From contig NZ_CP028369.1 of assembly GCF_003032475.1 (NCBI RefSeq), positions 4,154,001 through 4,218,000 on the forward strand: a DNA stretch of 64,000 bases. Direction: 5' to 3'. Shown here piece after piece: positions 56,275 through 64,000 of this stretch (within the stretch, counting starts at the first letter, position 1; every line of letters starts with the position of its first letter). The notes beneath the pieces were generated by a model. That model was not told the DNA's origin. It made no database searches and saw only the letters and a list, made by a program, of their open reading frames with translations. Source of the DNA: Streptomyces sp. P3. GTDB taxonomy: Bacteria > Actinomycetota > Actinomycetes > Streptomycetales > Streptomycetaceae. Both the position numbers and the translations under genes were made by a program.

Positions 56275-56366
56275 GGGCCCCGTACCTCCTGAGGGGCGGC
56301 CGGCGACCGGCCGCCCCTCACGCCTGCGCGGGCCGCCCCCCACGCGCGCCCGCGGCCGCGCCGGGG

Positions 56367-56372
56367 CACAAT
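56367..56372 (+). promoter_or_regulatory. -10-like element, DUF2752 gene
   Basis: CACAAT 7 nt before GTG 56380, the same sequence and spacing as for hisI. Confidence 0.45.
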
Positions 56373-56379
56373 GCGAACC

Positions 56380-56805
56380 GTGAACGCCGACAGCCGCAGC
56401 GTGACGACCACCGCCCTGGGACGCCTGGTCGTGCCCGTCGGCATCCTCGCGGCCGTCGCCGCGGCCTTCGCCTACGTCGGGGCCGTCGACCCCAACGAAC
56501 CCGGTCACTACCCGGCCTGCCCCCTGCTGCGCTACACGGGCCTGTACTGCCCCGGGTGCGGCGGCCTGCGCAGTGCGCACGCCGTCGTGCACGGAGATCT
56601 GCAGACCGCCCTGCACGACAACGCCCCGGCCGTCGTCGCCTATCTGGGCTTCGCCGTCGTGTGGACCGTCTGGGTGGTCCGTGCGGCGCGCGGCCGGCCC
56701 GTGCGCCTCGACCCCACCTCCGTGCAGCTGTGGACACTCGGCGCGTTGCTGCTGGTCTTCACGGTTGTCCGGAACCTGCCGTTCGGCGGCTGGCTACACC
56801 CTTGA
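56380..56805 (+). CDS. DUF2752 membrane protein
   Basis: A 141-aa DUF2752 protein with the family signature CPLLRYTGLYCPGCGG near residue 50, including its Cys residues, and three hydrophobic segments. Function unknown. GTG 56380 is chosen from the -10 spacing; ATG 56371 is three codons earlier and would overlap the -10. Confidence 0.85.
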   Translation: MNADSRSVTTTALGRLVVPVGILAAVAAAFAYVGAVDPNEPGHYPACPLLRYTGLYCPGCGGLRSAHAVVHGDLQTALHDNAPAVVAYLGFAVVWTVWVVRAARGRPVRLDPTSVQLWTLGALLLVFTVVRNLPFGGWLHP

Positions 56806-56898
56806 TCGACAGGGTGATGTCCAGGTAGTGGGACCGCCGTCAACCGGATGCGAGGCCATCGCCCCGCTCCGGATACCATCGAGTGACCATCTGTTTCT

Positions 56899-56921
56899 CC
56901 CTCGGTCGCGGAAAGCGCCGA
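56899..56921 (+). promoter_or_regulatory. Hairpin in the trpC leader
   Basis: CGGTCG and CGACCG flank a purine-rich loop (CGGAAAGCGC), about 30 nt before trpC. No run of Trp codons lies upstream, so it is not a classical attenuator. Confidence 0.3.
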
Positions 56922-56951
56922 CCGTCTCTCAGCCGGAAGGGGGCCGCTCGC

Positions 56952-57761
56952 GTGAGTGTGCTCGACGAGATCATCGACGGAGTCCGTGCCGACCTCGCGG
57001 AGCGGCAGGCGCGCGTCAGCCTCGACGAGCTCAAGGAGCTGGCGGCCAAGGCGCCCGCGGCCAAGGACGGCGTCGCGGCGCTCCGGGGCGACGGCGTCAA
57101 GGTCATCTGCGAGGTCAAGCGCTCCAGCCCGTCCAAGGGCGCGCTGGCCGCGATCGCCGACCCCGCCGGCCTCGCCGCCGACTACGAGGCGGGCGGCGCG
57201 GCGGTCATCTCCGTCCTCACCGAACAGCGCCGGTTCGGCGGCTCGCTCGCCGACCTCGAGGCGGTCCGCGCCCGCGTGGACATCCCCGTCCTGCGCAAGG
57301 ACTTCATCGTCACCTCGTACCAGCTGTGGGAGGCCCGCGCGTACGGCGCCGACCTCGCGCTGCTCATCGTGGCAGCCCTCGAGCAGTCGGCCCTGGAGTC
57401 GCTGATCGAGCGCGCCGTGTCCATCGGCCTCACCCCGCTGGTCGAGGTCCACGACGAGGACGAGGTGGAGCGCGCGGTCGACGCGGGCGCCAAGGTCATC
57501 GGCGTCAACGCGCGCAACCTGAAGACCCTCGAGGTCGACCGGGGCACCTTCGAGCGGGTGGCCCCAGAGATCCCGGCGAGCATCGTCAAGATCGCCGAGT
57601 CCGGGGTGCGTGGTCCGCACGACCTCATCGCGTACGCCAACGCCGGCGCCGACGCGGTCCTCGTCGGCGAGTCCCTGGTGACCGGCCGCGACCCCAAGAC
57701 CGCGGTGGCCGACCTGGTGGCGGCGGGCGAGCATCCCGCACTGCGCCACGGCCGGGGCTGA
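56952..57761 (+). CDS. trpC: TrpC, indole-3-glycerol-phosphate synthase
   Basis: Monofunctional TIM-barrel enzyme, 269 aa, making indole-3-glycerol phosphate. Catalytic motifs [11 protein letters not shown] near residue 55, [11 protein letters not shown] near 90, LRKDFI near 115 and [14 protein letters not shown] and [11 protein letters not shown] near the C-terminus are intact. GTG 56952 follows GGAAGGGGG; the extra 23 codons from 56883 are not supported. It is not fused with TrpF, which PriA supplies. Confidence 0.96.
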   Translation: MSVLDEIIDGVRADLAERQARVSLDELKELAAKAPAAKDGVAALRGDGVKVICEVKRSSPSKGALAAIADPAGLAADYEAGGAAVISVLTEQRRFGGSLADLEAVRARVDIPVLRKDFIVTSYQLWEARAYGADLALLIVAALEQSALESLIERAVSIGLTPLVEVHDEDEVERAVDAGAKVIGVNARNLKTLEVDRGTFERVAPEIPASIVKIAESGVRGPHDLIAYANAGADAVLVGESLVTGRDPKTAVADLVAAGEHPALRHGRG

Positions 57762-57769
57762 CCTCCCGC

Positions 57770-57775
57770 TAGGCT
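57770..57775 (+). promoter_or_regulatory. -10-like element, trpM
   Basis: TAGGCT 7 nt before ATG 57783. Confidence 0.5.
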
Positions 57776-57782
57776 TGCCCCG

Positions 57783-58031
57783 ATGACTCCGACGAACCCC
57801 GCGACCGTCACGGACCGGTACGCCCGCCTTGCGCGCGGCTGCCGCCCCCGTGGCTGCCGCGCGCCCGCACGCCGGGTGCACGGCCGACGCGTGCGGTACG
57901 TCATCGGGGACGAACCCGGCCAGGTGAACGGCATGCGATGGCAGCGCCCCGTCAGGGGCGCGGGACTCTTTCGGACGGGCGGCCACGGCCGCGCGGGCGC
58001 GACCGGCCACAACGGTCCCGCAGCCGACTGA
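57783..58031 (+). CDS. trpM: TrpM, small tryptophan-biosynthesis modulator
   Basis: An 82-aa basic protein rich in Arg and Gly (RYARLARGCRPRGCRAPARR near residue 12-31), between trpC and trpB. Position and sequence match trpM of S. coelicolor, whose product is reported to modulate tryptophan synthesis and differentiation. No known domain; two Cys in a CxxxxC spacing. Possibly starts leaderless. Confidence 0.85.
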   Translation: MTPTNPATVTDRYARLARGCRPRGCRAPARRVHGRRVRYVIGDEPGQVNGMRWQRPVRGAGLFRTGGHGRAGATGHNGPAAD

Positions 58032-58087
58032 CCACCCCCGCCCCCACGGCGACCGTGTCCCACACACACTCACCGTGAGGTTTCCGC

Positions 58088-59371
58088 ATGCCCAGCGAGT
58101 TCTTCATTCCCGACCCCGACGCCCAGGTCCCCACCGCCGAGGGCTACTTCGGCGCGTTCGGCGGCAAGTTCATCCCGGAGGCCCTCGTCGCCGCCGTGGA
58201 CGAGGTGGCCGTCGAGTACGACAAGGCCAAGCACGACCCCGAGTTCGCCCGTGAGCTCGACGACCTGCTCGTGCACTACACCGGTCGCCCCAGTTCCCTC
58301 ACCGAGGTGCCGAGGTTCGCCGAACACGCCGGCGGCGCCCGGGTCTTCCTCAAGCGCGAGGACCTCAACCACACCGGCTCCCACAAGATCAACAACGTGC
58401 TCGGCCAGGCGCTGCTCACCAAGCGCATGGGCAAGACCCGGGTGATCGCCGAGACCGGCGCGGGCCAGCACGGCGTCGCCACGGCCACCGCCTGCGCCCT
58501 CTTCGGGCTCGAGTGCACCATCTACATGGGCGAGATCGACACCCAGCGGCAGGCCCTCAACGTGGCCCGGATGCGCATGCTGGGCGCCGAGGTCGTCGCC
58601 GTGAAGTCCGGCAGCCGCACCCTGAAGGACGCCATCAACGAGGCGTTCCGCGACTGGGTCGCCAACGTCGACCGCACCCACTACCTCTTCGGCACGGTGG
58701 CGGGACCCCACCCCTTCCCGGCCATGGTCCGCGACTTCCACCGGGTCATCGGCGTCGAGGCCCGCCGCCAGATCCTGGAGCGCGCCGGACGTCTGCCCGA
58801 CGCGGCCGTCGCCTGCGTCGGCGGAGGCTCCAACGCCATCGGCCTCTTCCACGCCTTCATCCCGGACGCCGGCGTGCGTCTGATCGGCTGCGAGCCGGCC
58901 GGCCACGGCATCGACACCGGCGAGCACGCGGCGACCCTGACCGCGGGCGAGCCCGGCATCCTGCACGGATCGCGCTCCTACGTCCTCCAGGACGACGAAG
59001 GCCAGATCACCGAGCCGTACTCCATCTCGGCGGGCCTGGACTACCCGGGCATCGGCCCCGAGCACTCCTACCTCAAGGACACCGGCCGCGGCGAGTACCG
59101 CGCGGTCACCGACGACGCGGCCATGCAGGCGCTGCGTCTGCTGTCGCGCACCGAGGGCATCATCCCGGCCATCGAGAGCGCCCACGCGCTGGCCGGCGCC
59201 CTGGAGGTCGGCCGGGAACTCGGCCCGGACGGGCTGATCGTCGTGAACCTGTCGGGTCGCGGCGACAAGGACATGGACACCGCGGCCCGCTACTTCGGGC
59301 TGTACGACACCGACGCCGAGGTCGCCGCCGACGCGGCCGACACCGCGGAGATCGAGGGGGACGCGAAGTGA
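58088..59371 (+). CDS. trpB: TrpB, tryptophan synthase beta subunit
   Basis: PLP enzyme joining indole with serine. The 427-aa product is TrpB1-type and has the PLP lysine in [10 protein letters not shown] near residue 100, AETGAGQHG near 120, [13 protein letters not shown] near 243 and [14 protein letters not shown] 58088 follows GTGAGG. The C-terminal acidic tail ([10 protein letters not shown]) is an actinobacterial extension. Its stop overlaps trpA. Confidence 0.97.
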   Translation: MPSEFFIPDPDAQVPTAEGYFGAFGGKFIPEALVAAVDEVAVEYDKAKHDPEFARELDDLLVHYTGRPSSLTEVPRFAEHAGGARVFLKREDLNHTGSHKINNVLGQALLTKRMGKTRVIAETGAGQHGVATATACALFGLECTIYMGEIDTQRQALNVARMRMLGAEVVAVKSGSRTLKDAINEAFRDWVANVDRTHYLFGTVAGPHPFPAMVRDFHRVIGVEARRQILERAGRLPDAAVACVGGGSNAIGLFHAFIPDAGVRLIGCEPAGHGIDTGEHAATLTAGEPGILHGSRSYVLQDDEGQITEPYSISAGLDYPGIGPEHSYLKDTGRGEYRAVTDDAAMQALRLLSRTEGIIPAIESAHALAGALEVGRELGPDGLIVVNLSGRGDKDMDTAARYFGLYDTDAEVAADAADTAEIEGDAK

Positions 59372-60186
59372 GCGGGAACATCCAGCTGCTGTCGGACACC
59401 CTCGCCGCCGCGAAGGCCGAGGACCGCGCCGCGCTCATCGCCTACCTCCCGGCCGGGTTCCCGACCGTGGACGGCGGCATCGAGGCCGTCAAGGCCGTCC
59501 TCGACGGCGGCGCCGACGTGGTCGAGGTCGGACTGCCGCACAGCGACCCCGTGCTCGACGGCCCGGTCATCCAGACCGCCGACGACATCGCCCTGCGCGG
59601 CGGGGTGCGTATCGCGGACGTCATGCGCACGGTCCGCGAGGCGTTCGGGGCCACCGGCAAACCGATCCTCGTCATGACGTACTGGAACCCCATCGACCGC
59701 TACGGCGTCGAGCGGTTCACCGCCGAACTCGCGGAGGCCGGCGGAGCGGGCTGCATCCTGCCCGACCTGCCGGTGCAGGAGTCGGCCCTGTGGAGGGAGC
59801 ACGCGGAGAAGCACGGCCTCGCGACCGTCTTCGTGGTCGCGCCCAGCAGCCGGGACGCCCGGCTCGCGCAGATCACCGAGGCGGGCAGCGGCTTCGTCTA
59901 CGCCGCCTCGCTGATGGGTGTCACCGGTACCCGTGAGTCGGTCGGCGCGCAGGCCCACGACCTGGTGGACCGGACCCGGGCCACCGGCTCGGGCCTGCCG
60001 GTCTGCGTCGGCCTCGGCGTCTCGGACGCCCGGCAGGCCGCCGAGGTGGCCGGCTTCGCCGACGGCGTGATCGTCGGCTCGGCCTTCGTCAAGCGGATGC
60101 TGGACGCGCCGGACGACGCGGCCGGCGTCGAGGCGGTCCGTGCGCTCGCGGGCGACCTGGCGAAGGGCGTGCGCCGCCAGGCGTGA
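59368..60186 (+). CDS. trpA: TrpA, tryptophan synthase alpha subunit
   Basis: Cleaves indole-3-glycerol phosphate and channels indole to TrpB. The 272-aa product has the catalytic Glu in [19 protein letters not shown] and the Asp in LDGP. The usual F-S-D-P-x-A-D-G-P is [11 protein letters not shown] here, with His and Leu replacing Phe and Ala. GTG 59368 overlaps the trpB stop. Confidence 0.97.
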   Translation: MSGNIQLLSDTLAAAKAEDRAALIAYLPAGFPTVDGGIEAVKAVLDGGADVVEVGLPHSDPVLDGPVIQTADDIALRGGVRIADVMRTVREAFGATGKPILVMTYWNPIDRYGVERFTAELAEAGGAGCILPDLPVQESALWREHAEKHGLATVFVVAPSSRDARLAQITEAGSGFVYAASLMGVTGTRESVGAQAHDLVDRTRATGSGLPVCVGLGVSDARQAAEVAGFADGVIVGSAFVKRMLDAPDDAAGVEAVRALAGDLAKGVRRQA

Positions 60187-60223
60187 GGGGAAACACCGGT
60201 CACCCGAACGGGTGGACCTGGGG

Positions 60224-60250
60224 CCGGGGAGGCGCATTGCGCCTCCCCGG
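60224..60250 (+). terminator. Terminator after trpA
   Basis: CCGGGGAGGCGC (60224-60235), loop ATT, GCGCCTCCCCGG (60239-60250), then TTCGTT. Confidence 0.9.
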
Positions 60251-60264
60251 TTCGTTCTGGGGGT

Positions 60265-61041
60265 GTGAGCGAGAAGAATCGTGACGGAAAGCGCACTGCC
60301 CGGGAGCGGCTGGCGGCGGAGCGCGAGAAGCAGAAGACGGCCGAGCGGCGGCGGCGCACACTGATCGTCGGTGCGAGCGTCGTCTGCGTGCTGGGGCTGG
60401 CCGCGGTGATCGGCGTCGTCGCCGCGAACTCCGGCAAGGACGACAGCAGCGACAAGGCGGGCCCGGTCGTGGCGCCCTCGGGGGCCCAGGGTGAGGACGC
60501 CCTCGCGATCCCCGTCGGCGAGGACGGCGCCAAGTCCACGCTCACGGTGTGGGAGGACTTCCGCTGCCCGGCCTGCAAGGCCTTCGAGGCGGCGTACCGG
60601 CCCACGATCCACGAGCTGGCGGAGAGCGGGAAGCTGAAGGTCGAGTACCACCTGGCCACCCTCATCGACGGCAACATGGGCGGCAGCGGTGCCCGCAACG
60701 CGGCCAACGCGGCGGCCTGCGCCCAGGACGTCGGCAAGTTCTCCGCCTACCACGACGTGCTGTACGAGAACCAGCCGGAAGAGACGAAGGACGAGTACGC
60801 CGAGAACAGCAGACTCATCGAACTGGCGGGCAAGGTCGACGGGCTCGACACGCCCGCGTTCCGCACCTGTGTGGAGCAGGGCACGCACAACAGCTGGGTC
60901 GTCAAGTCCAACCAGGCCTTCCAGAACGGCCGCTTCGGCGGCACCCCCACCGTGCTGTTCAACGGCAAGAACATCTACCAGGACCGGTCGATGACGCCGC
61001 AGAAGCTGAAGAAGATGGTGGAGGAGGCCAACCGGGGGTGA
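60265..61041 (+). CDS. DsbA-family membrane-anchored thiol oxidoreductase
   Basis: A 258-aa protein with a basic N-terminal tail (MSEKNRDGKRTARERLAAER), one membrane segment (LIVGASVVCVLGLAAVIGVV) and an extracytoplasmic thioredoxin fold with the redox motif CPAC (WEDFRCPACKAFE) near residue 97 and a cis-Pro region GGTPTVLFNG near 233. It is the second DsbA-like protein of the window (CPIC in the other), with different active-site dipeptides. GTG 60265 starts right after the trpA terminator. Confidence 0.93.
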   Translation: MSEKNRDGKRTARERLAAEREKQKTAERRRRTLIVGASVVCVLGLAAVIGVVAANSGKDDSSDKAGPVVAPSGAQGEDALAIPVGEDGAKSTLTVWEDFRCPACKAFEAAYRPTIHELAESGKLKVEYHLATLIDGNMGGSGARNAANAAACAQDVGKFSAYHDVLYENQPEETKDEYAENSRLIELAGKVDGLDTPAFRTCVEQGTHNSWVVKSNQAFQNGRFGGTPTVLFNGKNIYQDRSMTPQKLKKMVEEANRG

Positions 61042-61135
61042 GACCGGGCGACGCCTTTTCACACCAGCCTGTTATGGAGCCGTAGCCGGGCTGCCCGTCG
61101 TCGGCCCGGCGCGGCAGGGTAGCGTCGACCCTGCC

Positions 61136-62230
61136 ATGGAACTTGCCTACATTCCCAGCCCGTCGCACGGGGTGCTGTACCTCGGCCCCGTTCCGCTGCG
61201 CGGCTACGCGTTCTGCATCATCATCGGCGTCTTCGTCGCGGTCTGGCTCGGCAACAGGCGCTGGGTCGCCCGGGGCGGGCTGGCCGGCACGGTGGCCGAC
61301 ATCTCCGTCTGGGCGGTGCCCTTCGGGCTGGTCGGCGGGCGGCTCTACCACGTGATCACGGACTACGAGCTGTACTTCAGCGAGGGCCGGGACTGGGTGG
61401 ACGCCTTCAAGGTCTGGGAGGGCGGCCTCGGCATCTGGGGCGCGATCGCGCTCGGCGCGGTGGGCGCGTGGATCGGCTGCCGCCGCCGGGGCATCCCGCT
61501 GCCGGCGTACGCCGACGCCATCGCCCCCGGCATCGCCTTCGCGCAGGCCATCGGTCGCTGGGGCAACTGGTTCAACCAGGAGCTGTACGGCAAGGAGACC
61601 GACCTTCCCTGGGCCCTGCACATCACGTCCTCGGCGGACGGGCGGGTGCCCGGCTACTACCACCCGACCTTCCTCTACGAGTCGCTGTGGTGCATCGGCG
61701 TCGCCCTCCTCGTCATCTGGGCGGACCGCCGCTTCAAGCTGGGCCACGGGCGGGCGTTCGCGGTGTACGTCGCCGGGTACTGCGCGGGTCGCGTGTGGAT
61801 CGAGAACATGCGGGTCGACGACGCCCACCACATCCTGGGCCTGCGGCTCAACGTATGGACCGCCCTGATCGTGTTCGTGCTCGCGGTGGCCTACATCGTC
61901 GTGTCGGCGAAGACGCGGCCGGGCCGGGAAGCGGTCGTCGAACCGGCCGCACAGACCTCCGGCGACACGGCCGGGGACGCCTCCGCCGACGGCGAGGAGA
62001 AGTCGTCGTCCGAGTCGTCCTCGTCCGAGGCGGCGACGGATTCCGCGGACGCGAAGGCCGGGGCCGGCGACGGCGCCGGGAAGACCGGGGACGCGTCCGG
62101 GGGCGGGACCGAGGTCGCCGCCGAGGCGGACGACGAGGCCGCGGACAGGACCAAGACCAAGGCTGAGACCAAGGCTGAGACCAAGGTCGAGGCCAGGGAC
62201 GAGGCGGAGTCGGCGGGCAAGAAGAGCTGA
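61136..62230 (+). CDS. lgt: Lgt, prolipoprotein diacylglyceryl transferase
   Basis: Membrane enzyme attaching diacylglycerol to the lipobox Cys, the first step of lipoprotein maturation (LspA acts next). The 364-aa product has seven hydrophobic segments in residues 1-265 and the Lgt signature GRWGNWFNQELYG near residue 140. The last 100 residues are an acidic, Ser/Ala/Lys-rich tail ending in a TKAETKAET repeat, absent from E. coli Lgt. ATG 61136 starts MELAYIPSP. Confidence 0.95.
   Translation: MELAYIPSPSHGVLYLGPVPLRGYAFCIIIGVFVAVWLGNRRWVARGGLAGTVADISVWAVPFGLVGGRLYHVITDYELYFSEGRDWVDAFKVWEGGLGIWGAIALGAVGAWIGCRRRGIPLPAYADAIAPGIAFAQAIGRWGNWFNQELYGKETDLPWALHITSSADGRVPGYYHPTFLYESLWCIGVALLVIWADRRFKLGHGRAFAVYVAGYCAGRVWIENMRVDDAHHILGLRLNVWTALIVFVLAVAYIVVSAKTRPGREAVVEPAAQTSGDTAGDASADGEEKSSSESSSSEAATDSADAKAGAGDGAGKTGDASGGGTEVAAEADDEAADRTKTKAETKAETKVEARDEAESAGKKS
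62156..62191 (+). repeat. 12-bp tandem repeats in the lgt 3' end
   Basis: ACCAAGGCTGAG at 62156-62167 and 62168-62179, then ACCAAGGTCGAG at 62180-62191, encoding Thr-Lys-Ala/Val-Glu units of the tail. Confidence 0.9.
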
Positions 62231-62261
62231 CGGCCGTCGCTGCGGCGACGCGTACGACGAC

Positions 62262-62290
62262 GAGGGCGCCCGGTGAACCCGGGCGCCCTC
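62262..62290. terminator. Bidirectional terminator between lgt and the CitE-like gene
   Basis: GAGGGCGCCCGG (62262-62273), loop TGAAC, CCGGGCGCCCTC (62279-62290), then TTCGTC. Confidence 0.9.
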
Positions 62291-62323
62291 TTCGTCTGCC
62301 GTGGGTCGCGGCCTGGCGGCCGG

Positions 62324-63154
62324 TCAGCCCCGGCCGGCCAGGGCCAGCGTGCGTTGTGCGGCCGCCACCACCGCGGCGTCGACGAACCGTCCGTCCGGGA
62401 GGGCCTGGGCGCCCCGCTCGGTGCTGGCCGCCTTCACGATCGTCTCGGCGTCCTCCAGTTCCTGCTGGGTCGGCAGGTAGGCCTGTTCGATGATCGGGAG
62501 CTGCCGGGGGTGGATGGCGGCGCGCCCCAGGAAGCCGAGGGTGCGGCCGTGGGCGCAGCTGGTGGCCAGGCCGTCCAGGTCGCGGATGTCGGGGTGGACC
62601 GACTGGGGCGGGGGCGCCAGTCCGGCGGCCCGGGCGGCGACGACGACCCGGGAGCGCGACCAGTCGAGGCCCGCGTCGTGGCGGACGCCCAGATCGGCTC
62701 GCAGGTCCGCCTCGCCGAGGGCGATGCCGCGCAGGGAGGGGTGGGCGCGGGCGATGGCGTAGGCGTGTTCGACGCCGAGGGCGGTCTCCAGCAGGGCGTG
62801 CAGGGGCGTGGCACCGCGGTCGCTCCCGGGCACGCTCTCGGCGACCCGGGTGATCTGGTGGGGGGCGGTCACCTTCGGCAGCCGCAGACCGCGGACGCCG
62901 GGGAGGGCGGCCACCGTGCGCAGGTCGGCCGCGGCATAGGGGGTGTCCAGGGAGTTCACCCGGACGTGGACCGGTACCGGCTGGGGCTCCGAAAGGCGTT
63001 CGGCGGTGGCCGCGCGGGCGTACTCCTTGCGGTCGGGGGCGACCGCGTCCTCGAGGTCGACGATGACGACGTCGGCGCCGCAGGCGAGGGCCTTGGTGAC
63101 GGTCTGAGGGCGGTCACCGGGAACGTAGAGCCAGGTCAGCGGGGGTTTCTTCAC
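62324..63154 (-). CDS. CitE/HpcH-family CoA-ester lyase
   Basis: TIM-barrel HpcH/HpaI aldolase-citrate lyase beta family protein, 276 aa. It opens with the family motif LTWLYVPGDRP, has VVIVDLEDAVAPDRK near residue 30 with metal ligands, and VHVRVNSLDTP near 65. Relatives split malyl-, citramalyl- or citryl-CoA. Its start overlaps the stop of a CoA-transferase gene (ATGA), so they may use a common CoA-ester substrate. Confidence 0.92.
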   Translation of the reverse strand: MKKPPLTWLYVPGDRPQTVTKALACGADVVIVDLEDAVAPDRKEYARAATAERLSEPQPVPVHVRVNSLDTPYAAADLRTVAALPGVRGLRLPKVTAPHQITRVAESVPGSDRGATPLHALLETALGVEHAYAIARAHPSLRGIALGEADLRADLGVRHDAGLDWSRSRVVVAARAAGLAPPPQSVHPDIRDLDGLATSCAHGRTLGFLGRAAIHPRQLPIIEQAYLPTQQELEDAETIVKAASTERGAQALPDGRFVDAAVVAAAQRTLALAGRG

Positions 63155-64000
63155 AGGGCGCCCGCCTCGCGCAGGGTGCTCAGCTCGTCCGCGGTGAGGC
63201 CGAGTTCGGTCAGGACGGCGTCCGTGTCGGCGCCGTGCGGGCGGCCGGCCCAGCGGATCGCGCCGGGGGTGGCGGAGAGCCGGAAGAGGACGTTCTGCAT
63301 ACGGATGGGGCCCAGCTCGGGGTCGTCCACCGAGGTGACGGTGTCCAGGGCCTGGTACTGGGGATCGGTGAGCACGTCCCGGACGTCCTGGACCGGGGCG
63401 ATCGCCGCCTCCGCCTTCTCGAAGGCGGCGAGGACGTCGGTGCGGGTGTGCCGGGCGATCCAGGAGCCGACCGCCTCGTCGAGGACGTCGGAGTGGGCGG
63501 CCCGCTCGGCGCCGGTGGCGAACCAGGGCTCGTCGATCAGTTCCGGGCGTCCGACCAGCCGCATCACCCGCTCCGCGACCGACTGCGCCGACGTCGAGAC
63601 GGCGACCCAGTCCCCGTCGGCCGTGCGGTAGGTGTTGCGGGGGGCGTTGTTGGCGGACCGGTTGCCGGTGCGCGCCTGGACGTACCCCAGCTGGTCGTAC
63701 CAGAGGGGCTGGGGGCCGAGGACGGTGAGGATGGGCTCGATGATCGCCATGTCGACGACCTGGCCCTCACCGGTGCGCTCGCGCGCGGCGAGGGCGGTCA
63801 TGACGGCGTACGCGGTGGCCAGGCCGGCGATCGAGTCGGCCAGCCCGAAGGGCGGGAGGGTGGGCGGGGCCTCCGGTTCGCCGGTGATCGCCGCGAAGCC
63901 GCTCATCGCCTCCGCGAGGGTGCCGAAGCCGGGGCGGTGCGCGTAGGGGCCGAACTGGCCGAAGGCGGTGACCCGGGCGAGGACCAGGCGGGGGTTGGCC
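63151..64000 (-). CDS. CaiB/BaiF-family CoA transferase, N-terminal part outside the window
   Basis: Class III CoA transferase. The minus-strand frame is open through base 64000 and reads NPRLVLARVTAFGQFGPYAH, a classical CaiB motif, so the gene starts beyond the window; the ATG at 63906 is internal. The visible part is about 283 aa, including EGQVVDMAIIEPIL and YRTADGDWVAVS, and ends LTADELSTLREAGAL. It is coupled to the CitE-like lyase. Confidence 0.93.
   Translation of the reverse strand, partial: ANPRLVLARVTAFGQFGPYAHRPGFGTLAEAMSGFAAITGEPEAPPTLPPFGLADSIAGLATAYAVMTALAARERTGEGQVVDMAIIEPILTVLGPQPLWYDQLGYVQARTGNRSANNAPRNTYRTADGDWVAVSTSAQSVAERVMRLVGRPELIDEPWFATGAERAAHSDVLDEAVGSWIARHTRTDVLAAFEKAEAAIAPVQDVRDVLTDPQYQALDTVTSVDDPELGPIRMQNVLFRLSATPGAIRWAGRPHGADTDAVLTELGLTADELSTLREAGAL

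Noticed and set aside
59290..61062. 590-codon minus-strand frame opposite trpA and dsbA-like gene
   Set aside because: Crosses a strong terminator and two real genes; no family resemblance.
1..64000. Horizontally acquired island, prophage or insertion sequence
   Set aside because: No integrase, transposase, tRNA attachment site or lasting base-composition change; gene order is that of the conserved Streptomyces core.

Overview
The window is a piece of a high-GC actinobacterial chromosome, almost certainly Streptomyces. Evidence: very high GC with strong GC3 bias, many GTG starts, a dcw cluster lacking ftsA and murC, a DivIVA with a long Gln/Gly/Met/Pro-rich linker, a PriA-type HisA, a trpM gene, and a gene order that matches, as I remember it, the core region of S. 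coelicolor from about SCO2090 (ftsI) down to SCO2034 (lgt). It is vertically inherited core DNA; I saw no rRNA, tRNA, CRISPR array, insertion sequence or prophage.

Layout. (1) 1-16112, + strand: cell wall and division genes ftsI (cut by the window edge), murE, murF, mraY, murD, ftsW, murG, ftsQ, ftsZ, pgeF, yggS, sepF, yggT and divIVA, closed by a strong terminator at 16148. (2) 16413-19840, - strand: ileS with a T-box leader. (3) 20147-24915, + strand: a TraR/DksA protein with a histone-H1-like tail, lspA, an RluD-type pseudouridine synthase, a GNAT protein and a CPA1 antiporter. (4) 25041-31949: MscS channel (-), dienelactone-hydrolase-like protein (+), PhoD phosphatase, DsbA-like protein, membrane protein and DUF2252 protein (-). 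(5) 32164-40166: dnaE (+), a 54-residue basic protein (-), NYN protein, ABC-2 exporter and a membrane protein (+). (6) 40415-44415, - strand: YbaK-type deacylase, LON-domain protein and two uncharacterised proteins. (7) 44581-50311, + strand: hisD-hisC-hisB-orf54-hisH-priA-ridA-hisF, nearly all overlapping by 4 nt. (8) 50451-53133: ArsR-type regulator and MFS exporter (+), TIGR03085 protein (-). (9) 53217-60186, + strand: hisI, trpE, three small membrane proteins, trpC, trpM, trpB, trpA. (10) 60265-62230: DsbA-like protein and lgt (+). (11) 62324-64000: CitE-like lyase and CaiB-type CoA transferase (-, cut by the window edge).

How the genes fit together. Region 1 makes the lipid II precursor (MurE, F, D, MraY, MurG), crosslinks it at septa (FtsW/FtsI) and builds and places the divisome (FtsQ, FtsZ, SepF, DivIVA). 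LspA and Lgt, 40 kb apart, are two steps of lipoprotein maturation. The his and trp genes share PriA, which in streptomycetes does both the HisA and TrpF reactions; no separate trpF is present. 

The most interesting non-coding signals are: the ileS T-box with a hairpin that would hide the Shine-Dalgarno; an ArsR-type operator-promoter in which operator, -35, -10 and start codon are packed together; a recurring -10-like hexamer 6-8 nt before start codons, suggesting many leaderless mRNAs; a tandem operator-like array before a dsbA gene; an inverted repeat with WhiA-like GACAC motifs before ftsZ; and several short perfect repeats. I did not find a convincing wholly new multi-gene system; the least-explained conserved genes are orf54 in the his operon, trpM, the DksA/H1 fusion and the 524-residue beta-helix-like membrane protein.
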